From assembly GCA_937942435.1 (NCBI GenBank), contig CALDEM010000019.1:1-64000 (forward strand): a DNA stretch of 64,000 nt, written 5' to 3'. Origin of the DNA: an uncultured Saprospiraceae bacterium. Lineage in GTDB: Bacteria > Bacteroidota > Bacteroidia > Chitinophagales > Saprospiraceae. Every line of letters starts with the position of its first letter. Position 1 is the stretch's first letter. The notes below the pieces were generated by a model. It was not told the DNA's origin, did not search any database, and saw only the letters and a list, made by a program, of their open reading frames with translations. The position numbers were made by a program, and so were the translations under genes. Shown piece by piece: positions 26,283-35,953 of this stretch.

Positions 26283-28319
26283 ATGGGTTTATCTTCCGTA
26301 CGATTTATTGTATATCTGGTATTTGCTAGTATCTCATGTTGGGGTCAGCAAGATTCACTTGTCTCAGAGCAGCTTGATAGTGTCTTAATCACTGCAGGCC
26401 GCATGGCTATCCCATATCTCACTGCACCTGCAGCTTTAACAATAGTTGATATGGCAGATCGCATAGATTATACATCGCACACGGATCTCAGTGAGGTTGT
26501 AAGCCAAGTGCCTGGTTTGTTTGCACTTAATGGTCAGAACTATGCTCAAGATCTAAGGATTTCATTACGAGGTTTTGGTGCGCGATCAGCATTTGGTATA
26601 AGAGGTATCAAGTTAGTTGTCGATGGTATACCAGAGACTACACCCGATGGTCAAGGCCAACTGGACAATGTCTCAGTCGCCGACATCACTGGTGTTCAAA
26701 TACTCCAAGGCACCAATGGTAGCCAATATGGCAATGCTTCAGGAGGCGTTATAGAGATCAGCACAGATACAGATCAGGATGTTAGTCAAGCGTCGATGAG
26801 AATCGGATCATATGGACTCCAACAATATCGATTGAGCACCAATCAATCTTTTGCAAATACAAAGCTTCAACTAGCTGCTACGCATCAACGCTCTGATGGA
26901 TATAGAGATCATAGCCAGCTCAGACAGACCAATCTGTTGGGCAAATTGTCACAGTCATGGGCTCATCAATCCATTGCCATAAGAGCGAGCCTTTTAACAA
27001 GTCCGATGGCGCAAGATCCTGGTGGTGTCAATCTCGACCAGGCTACAAGTGCTCCTCGTTCTGCTAGAGATCGCAACGTTAGTTTTGATGCGGGAGAGGA
27101 GATCACTCATTGGAAGACTTCCGTTAAATATGATAATCAACTCAATAAGAACTTTACACTTTCTGCCACTACTTTTTATTCTGGAAGATCTTTTGATGGT
27201 AGACTCCCTTTTGGAAATGGAGGAGCCATAGATCTCAACCGTAAGTATGGAGGTCTCATGCTGCAAGTGCAACAAAAAGTTGTCAAGTCCAATCTTGTGT
27301 CGTTAGGCACCTTTGGTGTTGACTTACTTTCTCAAAGGGATAGTAGAGATCGATTTGTCAATAACGACGGTGAGCGAGGAGAAGAGACATTGTCACAATT
27401 AGAAAAGTTTGACAACTTTGGATTATACGTGATTAGACAGTTGAGTATTGATCAGTGGACTTTACGAGGGTCGTTGCGTTACGATATCAATAATATAGGT
27501 GTTGATGATAGCTTTTTGTCAGATGGAGATGCCAGTGATTCAGAGACGCTACCATCATTTAATTATAGTATAGGAGCTAATTATAATTATAGTGAAAAGC
27601 AAGCTGCATTTGTAAGTTATAGTACCAGCTTTGAGACACCTACGTTAAGTGAGTTAGGGGCTAACCCAAGCGGAGCTGGTGGATTTAACGATATGTTAGA
27701 TCCTGCTCGTGCCAGAACTATAGAGATTGGGTTAAAAGGAAGTGCCAGTAGACAGTTGAACTATGCCCTAACCTTTTTTAATATCAACACAACTAACGAG
27801 TTACTCCCTTTTGAAATCGCAGATCAACCTGGCCGCACTTTTTTTAGAAACGCTGGGCAGACCAATAGAAGCGGTTTAGAAGTAGATGTAACCTATAGCC
27901 CATCAACCAAGTTAGATCTACAAGTTGCATATACATATTCTAATTTTAAGTTTGACGAGTATGTCGTTGATGGAGAAGACTTGTCTGATATTCAGTTGCC
28001 TGGCATACCTAAAACTTCGCTCTCGACATCTATAACTTACTCTCATCACAACCTTTACCTAAGAGCTACTTCACAATACTTCAGTCGCATCTCGGTAAGA
28101 GATGACAATACAGTAGGCGTCGATCCATATCACATTGTCAATCTGCGATTAGGGCATAAGATAAAAGCTGGAGGATCAGCGATCAAGCCATTTATCGGTA
28201 TCAATAACCTTTTCTCGTCTACTTACTTTGATAACCTTAGACTCAATGCCTTTGGCTCACGACATTATGAGCCAGCAGCTGAGATTAATGTACAAGTTGG
28301 AGTGGGAGTGGAGTTTTAG
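26283..28319 (+). CDS. TonB-dependent outer-membrane receptor
   Basis: This 678-residue protein has a signal peptide (about 1-21, ending CWGQQ). The plug domain spans about 45-165: LSEVVSQVPGLFALNGQNYA, ISLRGFGARSAFGIRGIKL, and GTNGSQYGNASGGVIEIST. A 22-strand barrel follows and ends in an aromatic residue (VGVGVEF), as expected for outer-membrane insertion. It has no carboxypeptidase-like N-terminal domain, so it is not a SusC-type glycan receptor. A PQ-type siderophore or metal-complex receptor is more likely. It is preceded by the cytochrome c gene (3 bp) and followed by the DUF547 lipoprotein (109 bp). Confidence 0.9.
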   Translation: MGLSSVRFIVYLVFASISCWGQQDSLVSEQLDSVLITAGRMAIPYLTAPAALTIVDMADRIDYTSHTDLSEVVSQVPGLFALNGQNYAQDLRISLRGFGARSAFGIRGIKLVVDGIPETTPDGQGQLDNVSVADITGVQILQGTNGSQYGNASGGVIEISTDTDQDVSQASMRIGSYGLQQYRLSTNQSFANTKLQLAATHQRSDGYRDHSQLRQTNLLGKLSQSWAHQSIAIRASLLTSPMAQDPGGVNLDQATSAPRSARDRNVSFDAGEEITHWKTSVKYDNQLNKNFTLSATTFYSGRSFDGRLPFGNGGAIDLNRKYGGLMLQVQQKVVKSNLVSLGTFGVDLLSQRDSRDRFVNNDGERGEETLSQLEKFDNFGLYVIRQLSIDQWTLRGSLRYDINNIGVDDSFLSDGDASDSETLPSFNYSIGANYNYSEKQAAFVSYSTSFETPTLSELGANPSGAGGFNDMLDPARARTIEIGLKGSASRQLNYALTFFNINTTNELLPFEIADQPGRTFFRNAGQTNRSGLEVDVTYSPSTKLDLQVAYTYSNFKFDEYVVDGEDLSDIQLPGIPKTSLSTSITYSHHNLYLRATSQYFSRISVRDDNTVGVDPYHIVNLRLGHKIKAGGSAIKPFIGINNLFSSTYFDNLRLNAFGSRHYEPAAEINVQVGVGVEF

Positions 28320-28428
28320 TTTTCTTCTAATCGGTTCTTTATGAACCTTTATATCCTTTTGTCAACACAATGACGTTCTCGACTCCGAACTATACAAACT
28401 TTATAAACGCACATCGCGTTATCATTGC

Positions 28429-29235
28429 ATGCAAACAAAACTTACTACCTTTTTACTTGGTACCTTATTGCTACTGATGCTACTTTATTCTTCATGCGCA
28501 TCAACGCTTGTCAATGTTCTCAATAAAACGGTTAAGCCAGTAGAGTCAACATCTATGCCTATCCAACATGATATCTGGGACGATCTCATGGGGAGACATG
28601 TAAAAGGAGATGGTACGGTGGACTACAAAGGCATCATAAAAGATAGAGACCAGTTTGATCAGTATATCAAGCTGTTAGAGGGTAATCACCCTAATGAAAA
28701 AAATTGGTCCCGAGACGAAAGTGTCGCTTACTGGATCAATGCTTATAATGCCTTTACAGTTCAGTTGATACTAGACAACTATCCAGTTGCATCAATAAAA
28801 GATATCAAAGGAGGTATCACTTTTGTTAGCTCTGTGTGGGATCAGAAGTTTATCACCATTGAAGGACATGAGTATGATCTTAACAATATCGAACAAGGTA
28901 TACTAAGGAAGTATTATAAAGAACCAAGGATACACTTTGCAGTTAATTGCGCAAGTATCTCATGTCCGCCTTTAGCCAATTTTGCATTCACAGGAGACCG
29001 ACTCCAGAGTCAATTAGATCAAATGGCCAGAAGCTTTCTTGCAGACCCATCTAAAAACATAGTCTCAAGCAATCATCTCCAACTAAGCAAAATCTTTAAT
29101 TGGTATAAAGGTGACTTCACAGATGAGCTCAATATCAAAGAGTATATCGATCAATACACTGATGTTAAGGTTAGTCCAGACGCCAAGATCTCCTACTTGG
29201 ATTATTATTGGGGGTTGAATGATGTTAAGGAGTGA
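28429..29235 (+). CDS. DUF547 lipoprotein
   Basis: This 268-residue protein has a lipobox YSSC near residue 23. The DUF547 domain spans about 90-220, with YWINAYNAFTVQLILDNYPV, HFAVNCASISCPPLANFAF and a late FNWYKGDF. The Asn-Ala-Tyr-Asn and NCASxSCPPL motifs define the family and include two conserved cysteines. The fold resembles papain-like/transglutaminase proteins, but no activity is established. It probably belongs to the cytochrome c/TonB receptor transcript. A hairpin with a T-run (29242-29273) follows its stop codon. Confidence 0.88.
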   Translation: MQTKLTTFLLGTLLLLMLLYSSCASTLVNVLNKTVKPVESTSMPIQHDIWDDLMGRHVKGDGTVDYKGIIKDRDQFDQYIKLLEGNHPNEKNWSRDESVAYWINAYNAFTVQLILDNYPVASIKDIKGGITFVSSVWDQKFITIEGHEYDLNNIEQGILRKYYKEPRIHFAVNCASISCPPLANFAFTGDRLQSQLDQMARSFLADPSKNIVSSNHLQLSKIFNWYKGDFTDELNIKEYIDQYTDVKVSPDAKISYLDYYWGLNDVKE

Positions 29236-29241
29236 TATACA

Positions 29242-29273
29242 TGAAGAACATAGTTCTTCACTATCATTTTTTT
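29242..29273 (+). terminator. probable terminator after the DUF547 gene
   Basis: TGAAGAAC (29242-29249) pairs with GTTCTTCA (29253-29260) around ATA, and seven T follow at 29267-29273. The 6-nt gap between stem and T-run makes it weaker than a canonical terminator. Its position 7 bp after the stop codon supports the role. Confidence 0.55.
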
Positions 29274-29953
29274 AATCTTCTTAGTTTATTCATCGGGCAT
29301 AAAACCCGATATATAGAATTGTGGTAAGCGTTGCCCTGGAATATTTGGAGCTGCGGCCAAACTGCACATGCTTAAAATGAAGAAGGCCTTCACACGCACA
29401 TCGCAATACAAATGATAAGGATTCTTGACTATACTGTCAGTTAAAATTATATCAATTACAAAACCACAGCATACTTCATCTACCAAAAGTGATCCTAAGC
29501 AAAGACGTTAACACAAATAACAACATAATGCTATATGAGGTCGAAGAACGAGCATCACATCTCCTTTAAAATAAGGGCTTCAGATAAAAAAGTTACTGTT
29601 TAACACTCGTTCATCACTACTCTTAAACTCATCTTAAAACTTGATAATACTTTTTCATGTGTCGCCTTTTTGCTACTTTGGTAATGGTTTAAGCGATTAT
29701 ATCGGGTAAACCCGCGGTAAAAGAGGAGTAATCGCCTCGCATGCCGAAGAAAAACCTTCTTCCACTTAATTTTTGGAAGATTTTATTCTCCACGCAGCGC
29801 AAGTCGTGTTGTACGGTACCTACTGATAAGTCCCCTCTTTGTGCAGATATACAAGCGGAAGTGTGTATCTGACTACTGTGATTTTTTAATTACCTAAGCT
29901 GGCCTACAAGTATTATATGTTAAAAAGACATATTACTGTGTCCTAGCATATGT
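29274..29953 (+). promoter_or_regulatory. long structured leader/gap before the giant surface protein
   Basis: No convincing gene lies here. From 29693 to 29871 the plus strand holds a series of stems. GCGATTA (29693-29699) pairs with TAATCGC (29729-29735), enclosing CGGGT-AA-ACCCG (29703-29714). GAAGAA/TTCTTC is at 29746-29762. TCTTCCA/TGGAAGA is at 29758-29780, followed by TTTTATT. CAGATATACA (29844-29853) pairs with TGTGTATCTG (29862-29871, one G-U). The second and third stems share 29758-29762 and exclude each other, as in attenuators. A separate hairpin ATCGGG/CCCGAT lies at 29290-29308. No riboswitch class I know fits. The structures are seen; regulation is inference. Confidence 0.45.
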
Positions 29954-32900
29954 ATGTGGAGTCCTAACTTAGGTATAAAACTTACATTATCGATGAGACT
30001 TTTACAAACGTCATCCTACAGTGGTAGGAAGACCTGGTTTTCATTATTGGCCTTATTGGCTTTTATGACCATCGGAAAAAGCAACATCACTGCACAAGAT
30101 TGTATCACCTCACCAGTGATTACCTGTCCACCTATCTTTTATGGATGCCTTGGAGATGACATCTCCCCTGCGTCTATAGGGTTTGCGACAGCAGTACCAG
30201 GCGACGCCAACTGCCCACAACCAGTAGTAACGTTCTATGACGAGACAACAACAAATGATCTCTGTGGAGCGGGTACTATTGTAAAGAGATTTTGGCGAGC
30301 AGACTATCCTAACAACACCAACCCTTGGTTATTTGCAGAATGCACCCAAGTGATGGTATTGAAGGATACGGATGCTCCGATCATAACTGATTGCCCTCCA
30401 GATATTGTGGTAGGGACTGATGCGACTTGCCGAGCCATTGTGAGCTGGACGCCACCGACTGCATCAGATGATTGTGGCTTACTTGGCTTTACAAGCAACT
30501 TTGGAGTGGGAAGTGAGTTCTTCCCCGGAGTAACGACCGTTACGTATACAGCTACAGATAACTGTGGTAACATATCGACGTGTTCATTTACAATTACAGT
30601 GGAAGATAACTGTTGTAACGACACACCGGATCTTATCATACCTGGAGACTTTGTAGGGTGCCCTAGTTCATCTACAGATCCAGCTACAACAGGACAAGCG
30701 ACAGCAACGCTTACTGGTAATAATTGCGGGATTCCGACGATCACTTATAGTGATGTCCAGACAAGCAGTGGAGATTGTAATGGAGAAACATTGATCTCTC
30801 GTACTTGGACGGCTACCAATCCTGACAATACAAATGCTACATCCTCTGGTGTTCAGTGGATTACATTCTCTGATAACAACTCACCTACGATTTCTAATTG
30901 TCCTGTGGATATATCTATAGTGACCAATGCTAATTGTCTTGCCGTTGTAACATGGCCAGAACCATTTGCAAGTGATAATTGTGGCGTGCTTTCTTTGACA
31001 AGTAACTTCTCTTCTGGTTCAGCTTTTGCGCCTGGAGCAACAGTAGTTACTTATACTGCGCTTGACAACTGTGGCAATTCTTCGACATGTTCCTTTACGG
31101 TAAATGTTATTGCTAACTGTTGTGATGGTGTGCCAAGCATACAAGCGCCTACAACATATACAACATGTCTCGGAGGTGCGGTAGATCCCAGTGTTGCAGG
31201 TACTGCTACGGGTTCTATAGCAGGAGATGGATGTGATCTTCCTACGATTACATTTACAGATGCCACAGTGGGAGATGGGACCACGTGTGGACAATACATA
31301 CAAAGAACGTGGCGAGCGACTAATCCAAATTATACTAATCAGTTTAGCACAGCGATTCAGATTATAAACTTTACTGATGAGGTAGCGCCTGTGATTTCTA
31401 ATTGTCCAGCTGACATAGCGATTACAACAAGTACTACTTGTCAAGCTGTAGTTGATTGGACACCGCCTACTGCAAGTGACAATTGTGGATTACAATCGTT
31501 GACGAGCAACTTTGCACCGGGTACAACTTTTAGTCCTGGCCTATATACAATTGTATATACAGCAACTGATAATTGTGGAAACACATCAACATGTTCATTT
31601 ACGGTCAACGTAATTGCTAATTGTTGTGATGGCACACCAAGTATCCAAGTGCCTGTCACTTACAATGCTTGTATAGGTGGATCTACAGACCCAAGTGTTA
31701 CCGGTATGGCTACAGGTTCTATAGCGGGAGACGGATGTGCAGCACCAACGATCACTTATACTGATGTCACAACCAGTAGTGGTACATCATGTGGACAGAC
31801 GATACAGAGAACATGGAGAGCGACCAATCCTAATTTTACAAATCAGTTTAGTACAGCGATACAAATTATAAATCTGACAGATGATATAGCACCAGTGATC
31901 TCAAGTTGTCCAGGTAACATAGTAGTTACAACAAGTGCAACTTGTCTGGCTGTTGTTAATTGGACTGCACCAGTTGCTACTGACAATTGTGGATTACAAT
32001 CATTGACGAGCAATTTTGCTCCAGGCACTTCATTTAGTCCAGGAGTATATACTGTTGTTTATACGGCTACTGACAATTGTGGTAACACTTCTTCGTGTTC
32101 ATTTTCAGTCACTGTAGTTGCTAATTGTTGCGACGGTGTACCGACTATACAAGTGCCTACAACATTCAATGCATGTCTCGGTGGCTCTTCAGATCCGAGC
32201 GTGACAGGTACTGCAACCGGATCGATAGCAGGTACAGGATGTTCTCTTCCGACGATAACATATAGTGATGTGACGACCAGTACAAGTGCATGTGGTCAGA
32301 CGATAGAAAGAACATGGAAGGCGACTAATCCAAACTTTACAAATCAGTTTACGACTGCAGTACAGATTATAAATCTACAAGACACCAGTGATCCTGTCAT
32401 CTCAAGTTGTCCTGCTAACATAGCAGTGGTGTCAAGTCCTAATTGTCAAGCGGTAGTTAACTGGACCGCGCCAACAGCAATGGATGATTGTGGATTACAA
32501 TCACTGACAAGTAACTTTGCACCCGGTACATCATTTGGACCTGGGGTATATACAGTGACGTATACGGCGACTGACAATTGTGGTAACACAGCTTCGTGTT
32601 CATTTACGATAACGGTTCAAGCTAACTGTTGTGATGGCGCTCCGACGCTGCAAGTGCCAGCTGACTACTCGGGATGTCCGGGGACATCAACGGCTACAGC
32701 TACAACGGGGGTAGCAACTGGATCTTTAGAAGGATCAGGTTGTGCAGCTCCGACGATTACATTCTCTGATCAGATATCTTCTAATGGTACATGTGGTAGT
32801 GTCATCACACGTACTTGGACAGCTGTCAATCCTAACTTCACTAATCAAGTGACAACAGGTGTGCAGACGATTGATCTTAGAGATAATGTAGCACCAACGA

Positions 32901-35641
32901 TTACAAATTGTCCAGCAGATATAACTGTCAATTCTAATGGTGATTGCTTTGCAATTGTCAATTGGGCAGTGCCATCTGCAAGTGATAATTGTAGTGTGTC
33001 TTCTTTCTCAAGTGATAGACCGACAGGAAGTGGAAGTAGATTTGAGATTGGAACAACGCAGATCACATATACAGCGCTTGATGGATGTGGCAATGTATCC
33101 ACTTGTTCATTTAATGTAACTGTACTTTCTAATTGTTGTAGTGATCAGTTAGTGCTTAACTGTCCAGCTGACTTCGTAGGATGTGTAGGCGTAGGTACTG
33201 ATCCATCAGTGACAGGTCAAGCTGCAGCTACTGCTTCGACAGATTGTCCAGCTACTGTGACTTACTCGGATCAGATCGTCTCTCAAGGACCGTGTGCAGG
33301 TACTATAGTGATCGATCGGACTTGGGTGGCCTCACGGACAGGTACGACTGAGACGACCAGTTGTGTGCAACGGATAACGATAGGAGATAATGTGGCGCCA
33401 GTGATTACATCGTGCATTCCAAATGTCAACCTATCTTTTGAGGATCGCACATATACATGGCCAGATCCAACGGTTAGTGATGACTGTAGCGTAAGCTTTA
33501 CATACAGTAGTCCTCAAGGAACAACATTCCCAGAAGGTACAACTACTGTCACAGCGACAGTGAGTGATATTTGTGGTAACACAGTAGAGTGTTCGTTTAA
33601 TGTGACAGTACAAGCCGAAAATTCTGTTTCAGGCCTATTCGTTTCATGTGCTGATGACATTGTTTTGACATGTGGTGGAGACAATGACGGCCCTGTGCCA
33701 GTGCCTCAAGTGACTTCTGAGTGTAACCTTTGTCAAGGAGGTAATATTGCAGGATTTGTATATATGGGAGAGCTTAACGGACATAGATATTACTGTAGTA
33801 GACAGAAGATGACTTGGTTTGATGCTCAGGCATTTTGTGAAGCTAGTGGTGGATCACTTGCCGTGATCGATGACGCTCGTGAGAATGATTTCCTTGCTGA
33901 TGTGCTTGATGCCAACAGCGCTTATATCGGTCTAAGTGATCATGTAAGCGAAGGCGTATTTAAGTGGGTAGATGGATCGCCATTGTCTTTTAGTAGATGG
34001 TATCCGAACCAGCCTAACAACTATGGCAACAGACAAGATTTTGTAGAGCTCTTGCGTAACGGATTTTGGAATGATCAGGACAATTCTAAACCTTTAGAAT
34101 TTATAATGGAAGTGTCTTGTGTTAATATTACCCAGACATCTGGCCCAAGTTTACTTTCTGAGATCAATGAAACAACGACAGTTTCATTTGATATATCTGA
34201 TGCATGTGGTAACACTGAGTCATGTAGTTATGAGATCTTCGTCAATGGCGATCTTACATTTACATGTCCAGATAACATAGAGGTCAATGCAGATGATAAT
34301 ACTGAGGTTGTCTACTTTGACGCACCAACTTTTGAAACTTGTTGTAATACTTGTAACCAAGGTCAGGACATCCCTGGGTTTGTATATATGGGACAACGTG
34401 ATGGTTCATACTATTACTGTTCGAAAGATAAGCATACTTGGCAGCAAGCCAACGAGTTTACGAGACGCAGTGGCGGTAATCTTGCTATCATAGATGACAT
34501 TAACGAAAACCAATACTTAGCAGGATTATTAGAAAATCAGATTGCATTTATTGGAGTGAGTGATCATGCTTCAGAAGGGGAGTGGCGCAATGTAAACGGT
34601 GGCATACAGCGATTCTTTAATTGGAGAAGCGGCAATCCTAATAACACGGATGGTATACAGCACTTTGTGGAGTTGGAGCCTTCCGGCAAATGGAATGATA
34701 ACTCCGGTGCTTTCTTAAGAGAGTACATCATGGAGATCAAAGGATGCGGTAGCGTTAAGCAGATCGCAGGCATCCCAAGTGGAGGCAACTTCCCGATCGG
34801 AACTACGACCGTATCTTACGAAGCTACAGATGACTGCGGCAATAGAAAGACTTGTTCTTTTAATGTTGTTGTTGTCGCTGATGCAAATAGTCAAATAGAA
34901 TATTGTGGCTCAGGAAGTAATAGCAGTAGTAGGGCCTTTATCAACAAGGTTCAAGTAGACAACTTGCTCTTCACTTCTGGCAATAACGGTGGATATGCTG
35001 ACAATACGAGTCATTGTATACCGCTGCAAGAAGGAACATCCTTTAGACTTACAGTCACTCCAGGATGGTCTACTTATAGGTACTACGCGTACTATACCAT
35101 CTTTGCAGATTATAATGGTGATGGCGACTTCAACGATACCAATGAATACATAGGTAAAGCAAGAAGTGCTAATACGATCACAGGTACACTACGTGTTCCG
35201 ATGGGCGCTGTTAGTGGAGCAACGCGGATAAGAGTGGCCATGAGCCTTACGGGTTACCCGAGTGCATGTGGTGCTAACTTCTATGGAGAGACAGAAGACT
35301 TCTGTGTCAATATCTCTCCATCACCAAGCGATCCAGCCGCTAAGGAGGGTAGATCTAAAAGCGAAGAAGTGATACCAGAAGTAACCATGGGTGAGATACC
35401 ATTGAAGATTACAGAACGAAGAGCTTCCGTTTATCCTAATCCTGCCAGAGATCAGTTTAATCTGGCAGCTCCTGAGGTAATTAAAAAACTCACGATGATA
35501 GGATCAGATGGACGTATCGTGAGAGACTTGCGTAATCCTTCTGGAGCGATCGATATATCCGATCTCTCATCTGGATTATACATGATTAGAATGATCGATG
35601 ATGCTGGATTAGAAATCACAGAAAAGATCATCGTCGAATAG
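29954..35641 (+). CDS. giant T9SS surface protein: HYR repeats, two C-type lectin domains, GEVED
   Basis: This 1895-residue protein has a signal peptide (about 20-48; start at 29954, or the ATG at 29993). Seven HYR-type units of about 168 residues follow (about 50-1215). They have a repeated APVIS(N/S)CPxxI opening and TATDNCGNTSTCSFT ending, with NCC joints near 218, 388, 556, 724, 891 and 1060. C-type lectin domains sit at about 1266-1390 and 1474-1598, both with a WND motif and PNN before it. A GEVED domain (about 1651-1790) and a type A T9SS sorting domain (VYPNPARDQFNL, about 1823-1895) end the protein. It is probably a secreted or surface-attached, glycan-binding adhesin. The second lectin domain has Thr where the first has Cys (AFCEAS versus EFTRRS). 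Confidence 0.92.
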   Translation: MWSPNLGIKLTLSMRLLQTSSYSGRKTWFSLLALLAFMTIGKSNITAQDCITSPVITCPPIFYGCLGDDISPASIGFATAVPGDANCPQPVVTFYDETTTNDLCGAGTIVKRFWRADYPNNTNPWLFAECTQVMVLKDTDAPIITDCPPDIVVGTDATCRAIVSWTPPTASDDCGLLGFTSNFGVGSEFFPGVTTVTYTATDNCGNISTCSFTITVEDNCCNDTPDLIIPGDFVGCPSSSTDPATTGQATATLTGNNCGIPTITYSDVQTSSGDCNGETLISRTWTATNPDNTNATSSGVQWITFSDNNSPTISNCPVDISIVTNANCLAVVTWPEPFASDNCGVLSLTSNFSSGSAFAPGATVVTYTALDNCGNSSTCSFTVNVIANCCDGVPSIQAPTTYTTCLGGAVDPSVAGTATGSIAGDGCDLPTITFTDATVGDGTTCGQYIQRTWRATNPNYTNQFSTAIQIINFTDEVAPVISNCPADIAITTSTTCQAVVDWTPPTASDNCGLQSLTSNFAPGTTFSPGLYTIVYTATDNCGNTSTCSFTVNVIANCCDGTPSIQVPVTYNACIGGSTDPSVTGMATGSIAGDGCAAPTITYTDVTTSSGTSCGQTIQRTWRATNPNFTNQFSTAIQIINLTDDIAPVISSCPGNIVVTTSATCLAVVNWTAPVATDNCGLQSLTSNFAPGTSFSPGVYTVVYTATDNCGNTSSCSFSVTVVANCCDGVPTIQVPTTFNACLGGSSDPSVTGTATGSIAGTGCSLPTITYSDVTTSTSACGQTIERTWKATNPNFTNQFTTAVQIINLQDTSDPVISSCPANIAVVSSPNCQAVVNWTAPTAMDDCGLQSLTSNFAPGTSFGPGVYTVTYTATDNCGNTASCSFTITVQANCCDGAPTLQVPADYSGCPGTSTATATTGVATGSLEGSGCAAPTITFSDQISSNGTCGSVITRTWTAVNPNFTNQVTTGVQTIDLRDNVAPTITNCPADITVNSNGDCFAIVNWAVPSASDNCSVSSFSSDRPTGSGSRFEIGTTQITYTALDGCGNVSTCSFNVTVLSNCCSDQLVLNCPADFVGCVGVGTDPSVTGQAAATASTDCPATVTYSDQIVSQGPCAGTIVIDRTWVASRTGTTETTSCVQRITIGDNVAPVITSCIPNVNLSFEDRTYTWPDPTVSDDCSVSFTYSSPQGTTFPEGTTTVTATVSDICGNTVECSFNVTVQAENSVSGLFVSCADDIVLTCGGDNDGPVPVPQVTSECNLCQGGNIAGFVYMGELNGHRYYCSRQKMTWFDAQAFCEASGGSLAVIDDARENDFLADVLDANSAYIGLSDHVSEGVFKWVDGSPLSFSRWYPNQPNNYGNRQDFVELLRNGFWNDQDNSKPLEFIMEVSCVNITQTSGPSLLSEINETTTVSFDISDACGNTESCSYEIFVNGDLTFTCPDNIEVNADDNTEVVYFDAPTFETCCNTCNQGQDIPGFVYMGQRDGSYYYCSKDKHTWQQANEFTRRSGGNLAIIDDINENQYLAGLLENQIAFIGVSDHASEGEWRNVNGGIQRFFNWRSGNPNNTDGIQHFVELEPSGKWNDNSGAFLREYIMEIKGCGSVKQIAGIPSGGNFPIGTTTVSYEATDDCGNRKTCSFNVVVVADANSQIEYCGSGSNSSSRAFINKVQVDNLLFTSGNNGGYADNTSHCIPLQEGTSFRLTVTPGWSTYRYYAYYTIFADYNGDGDFNDTNEYIGKARSANTITGTLRVPMGAVSGATRIRVAMSLTGYPSACGANFYGETEDFCVNISPSPSDPAAKEGRSKSEEVIPEVTMGEIPLKITERRASVYPNPARDQFNLAAPEVIKKLTMIGSDGRIVRDLRNPSGAIDISDLSSGLYMIRMIDDAGLEITEKIIVE
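30606..33131 (+). repeat. five tandem ~501-509 bp DNA repeats within the HYR protein gene
   Basis: The AA(C/T)TGTTG(T/C) codons of the NCC joint recur at about 30607, 31116, 31619, 32123, 32624 and 33131, giving spacings of 501-509 bp. Long stretches are close at the nucleotide level, for example GATTATAAA(C/T)(C/T)T after ACAGCGAT and GACAATTGTGG. The middle units are most alike, which fits recent unequal crossing-over, and unit number probably varies between strains. Confidence 0.8.
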
Positions 35642-35686
35642 CATACTCATTTTTTATTTAGTTGATTGTTTTTTAGAAAACTACAG

Positions 35687-35717
35687 GCCGCTCTGCTTTT
35701 GCAGAGTGGCTTTTTTT
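35687..35717 (+). terminator. rho-independent terminator of the giant surface protein gene
   Basis: GCCGCTCTGC (35687-35696) pairs with GCAGAGTGGC (35701-35710), with one G-U pair, around TTTT. Seven T follow at 35711-35717. It lies 46 bp after the stop codon. The rest of the gap to 35953 shows no gene. Confidence 0.9.
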
Positions 35718-35953
35718 ATAAAAGGCGCGGGGGACGCTTTTGTATGATAAACTCGGCCAGGTGCGTTAGTAACTTTCTAATTATAATAGAAATTATCGGG
35801 TGTTAAGCTAGCTGCCTATCATGTTGCGTGGTGTCTGAGTATTGATGATTTGGTAAATCATTCAAGTTGCAAAAGCTAAAAGAAATGAATTTACAATATG
35901 AAAATTAGACACTATACATGAATGTAGAAAGTAAAAGTCTTAATGGATCAAAA

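Noticed and set aside
29286-29486. A 66-codon minus-strand frame in the gap before the giant surface protein
   Set aside because: No motif, no promoter, and it spans a hairpin. The composition looks random, so it is not reported as a gene.
29703-29714. c-di-GMP (GEMM) or other known riboswitch in the surface-protein leader
   Set aside because: The GGGTAAACCCG element recalls part of GEMM, but the conserved core and second stem are not present.
31019-31444. Long minus-strand frames inside the HYR repeats (also 30304-30744 and 31051-31299)
   Set aside because: They repeat with the same 0.5-kb period as the HYR units and are mirror frames of the coding strand.
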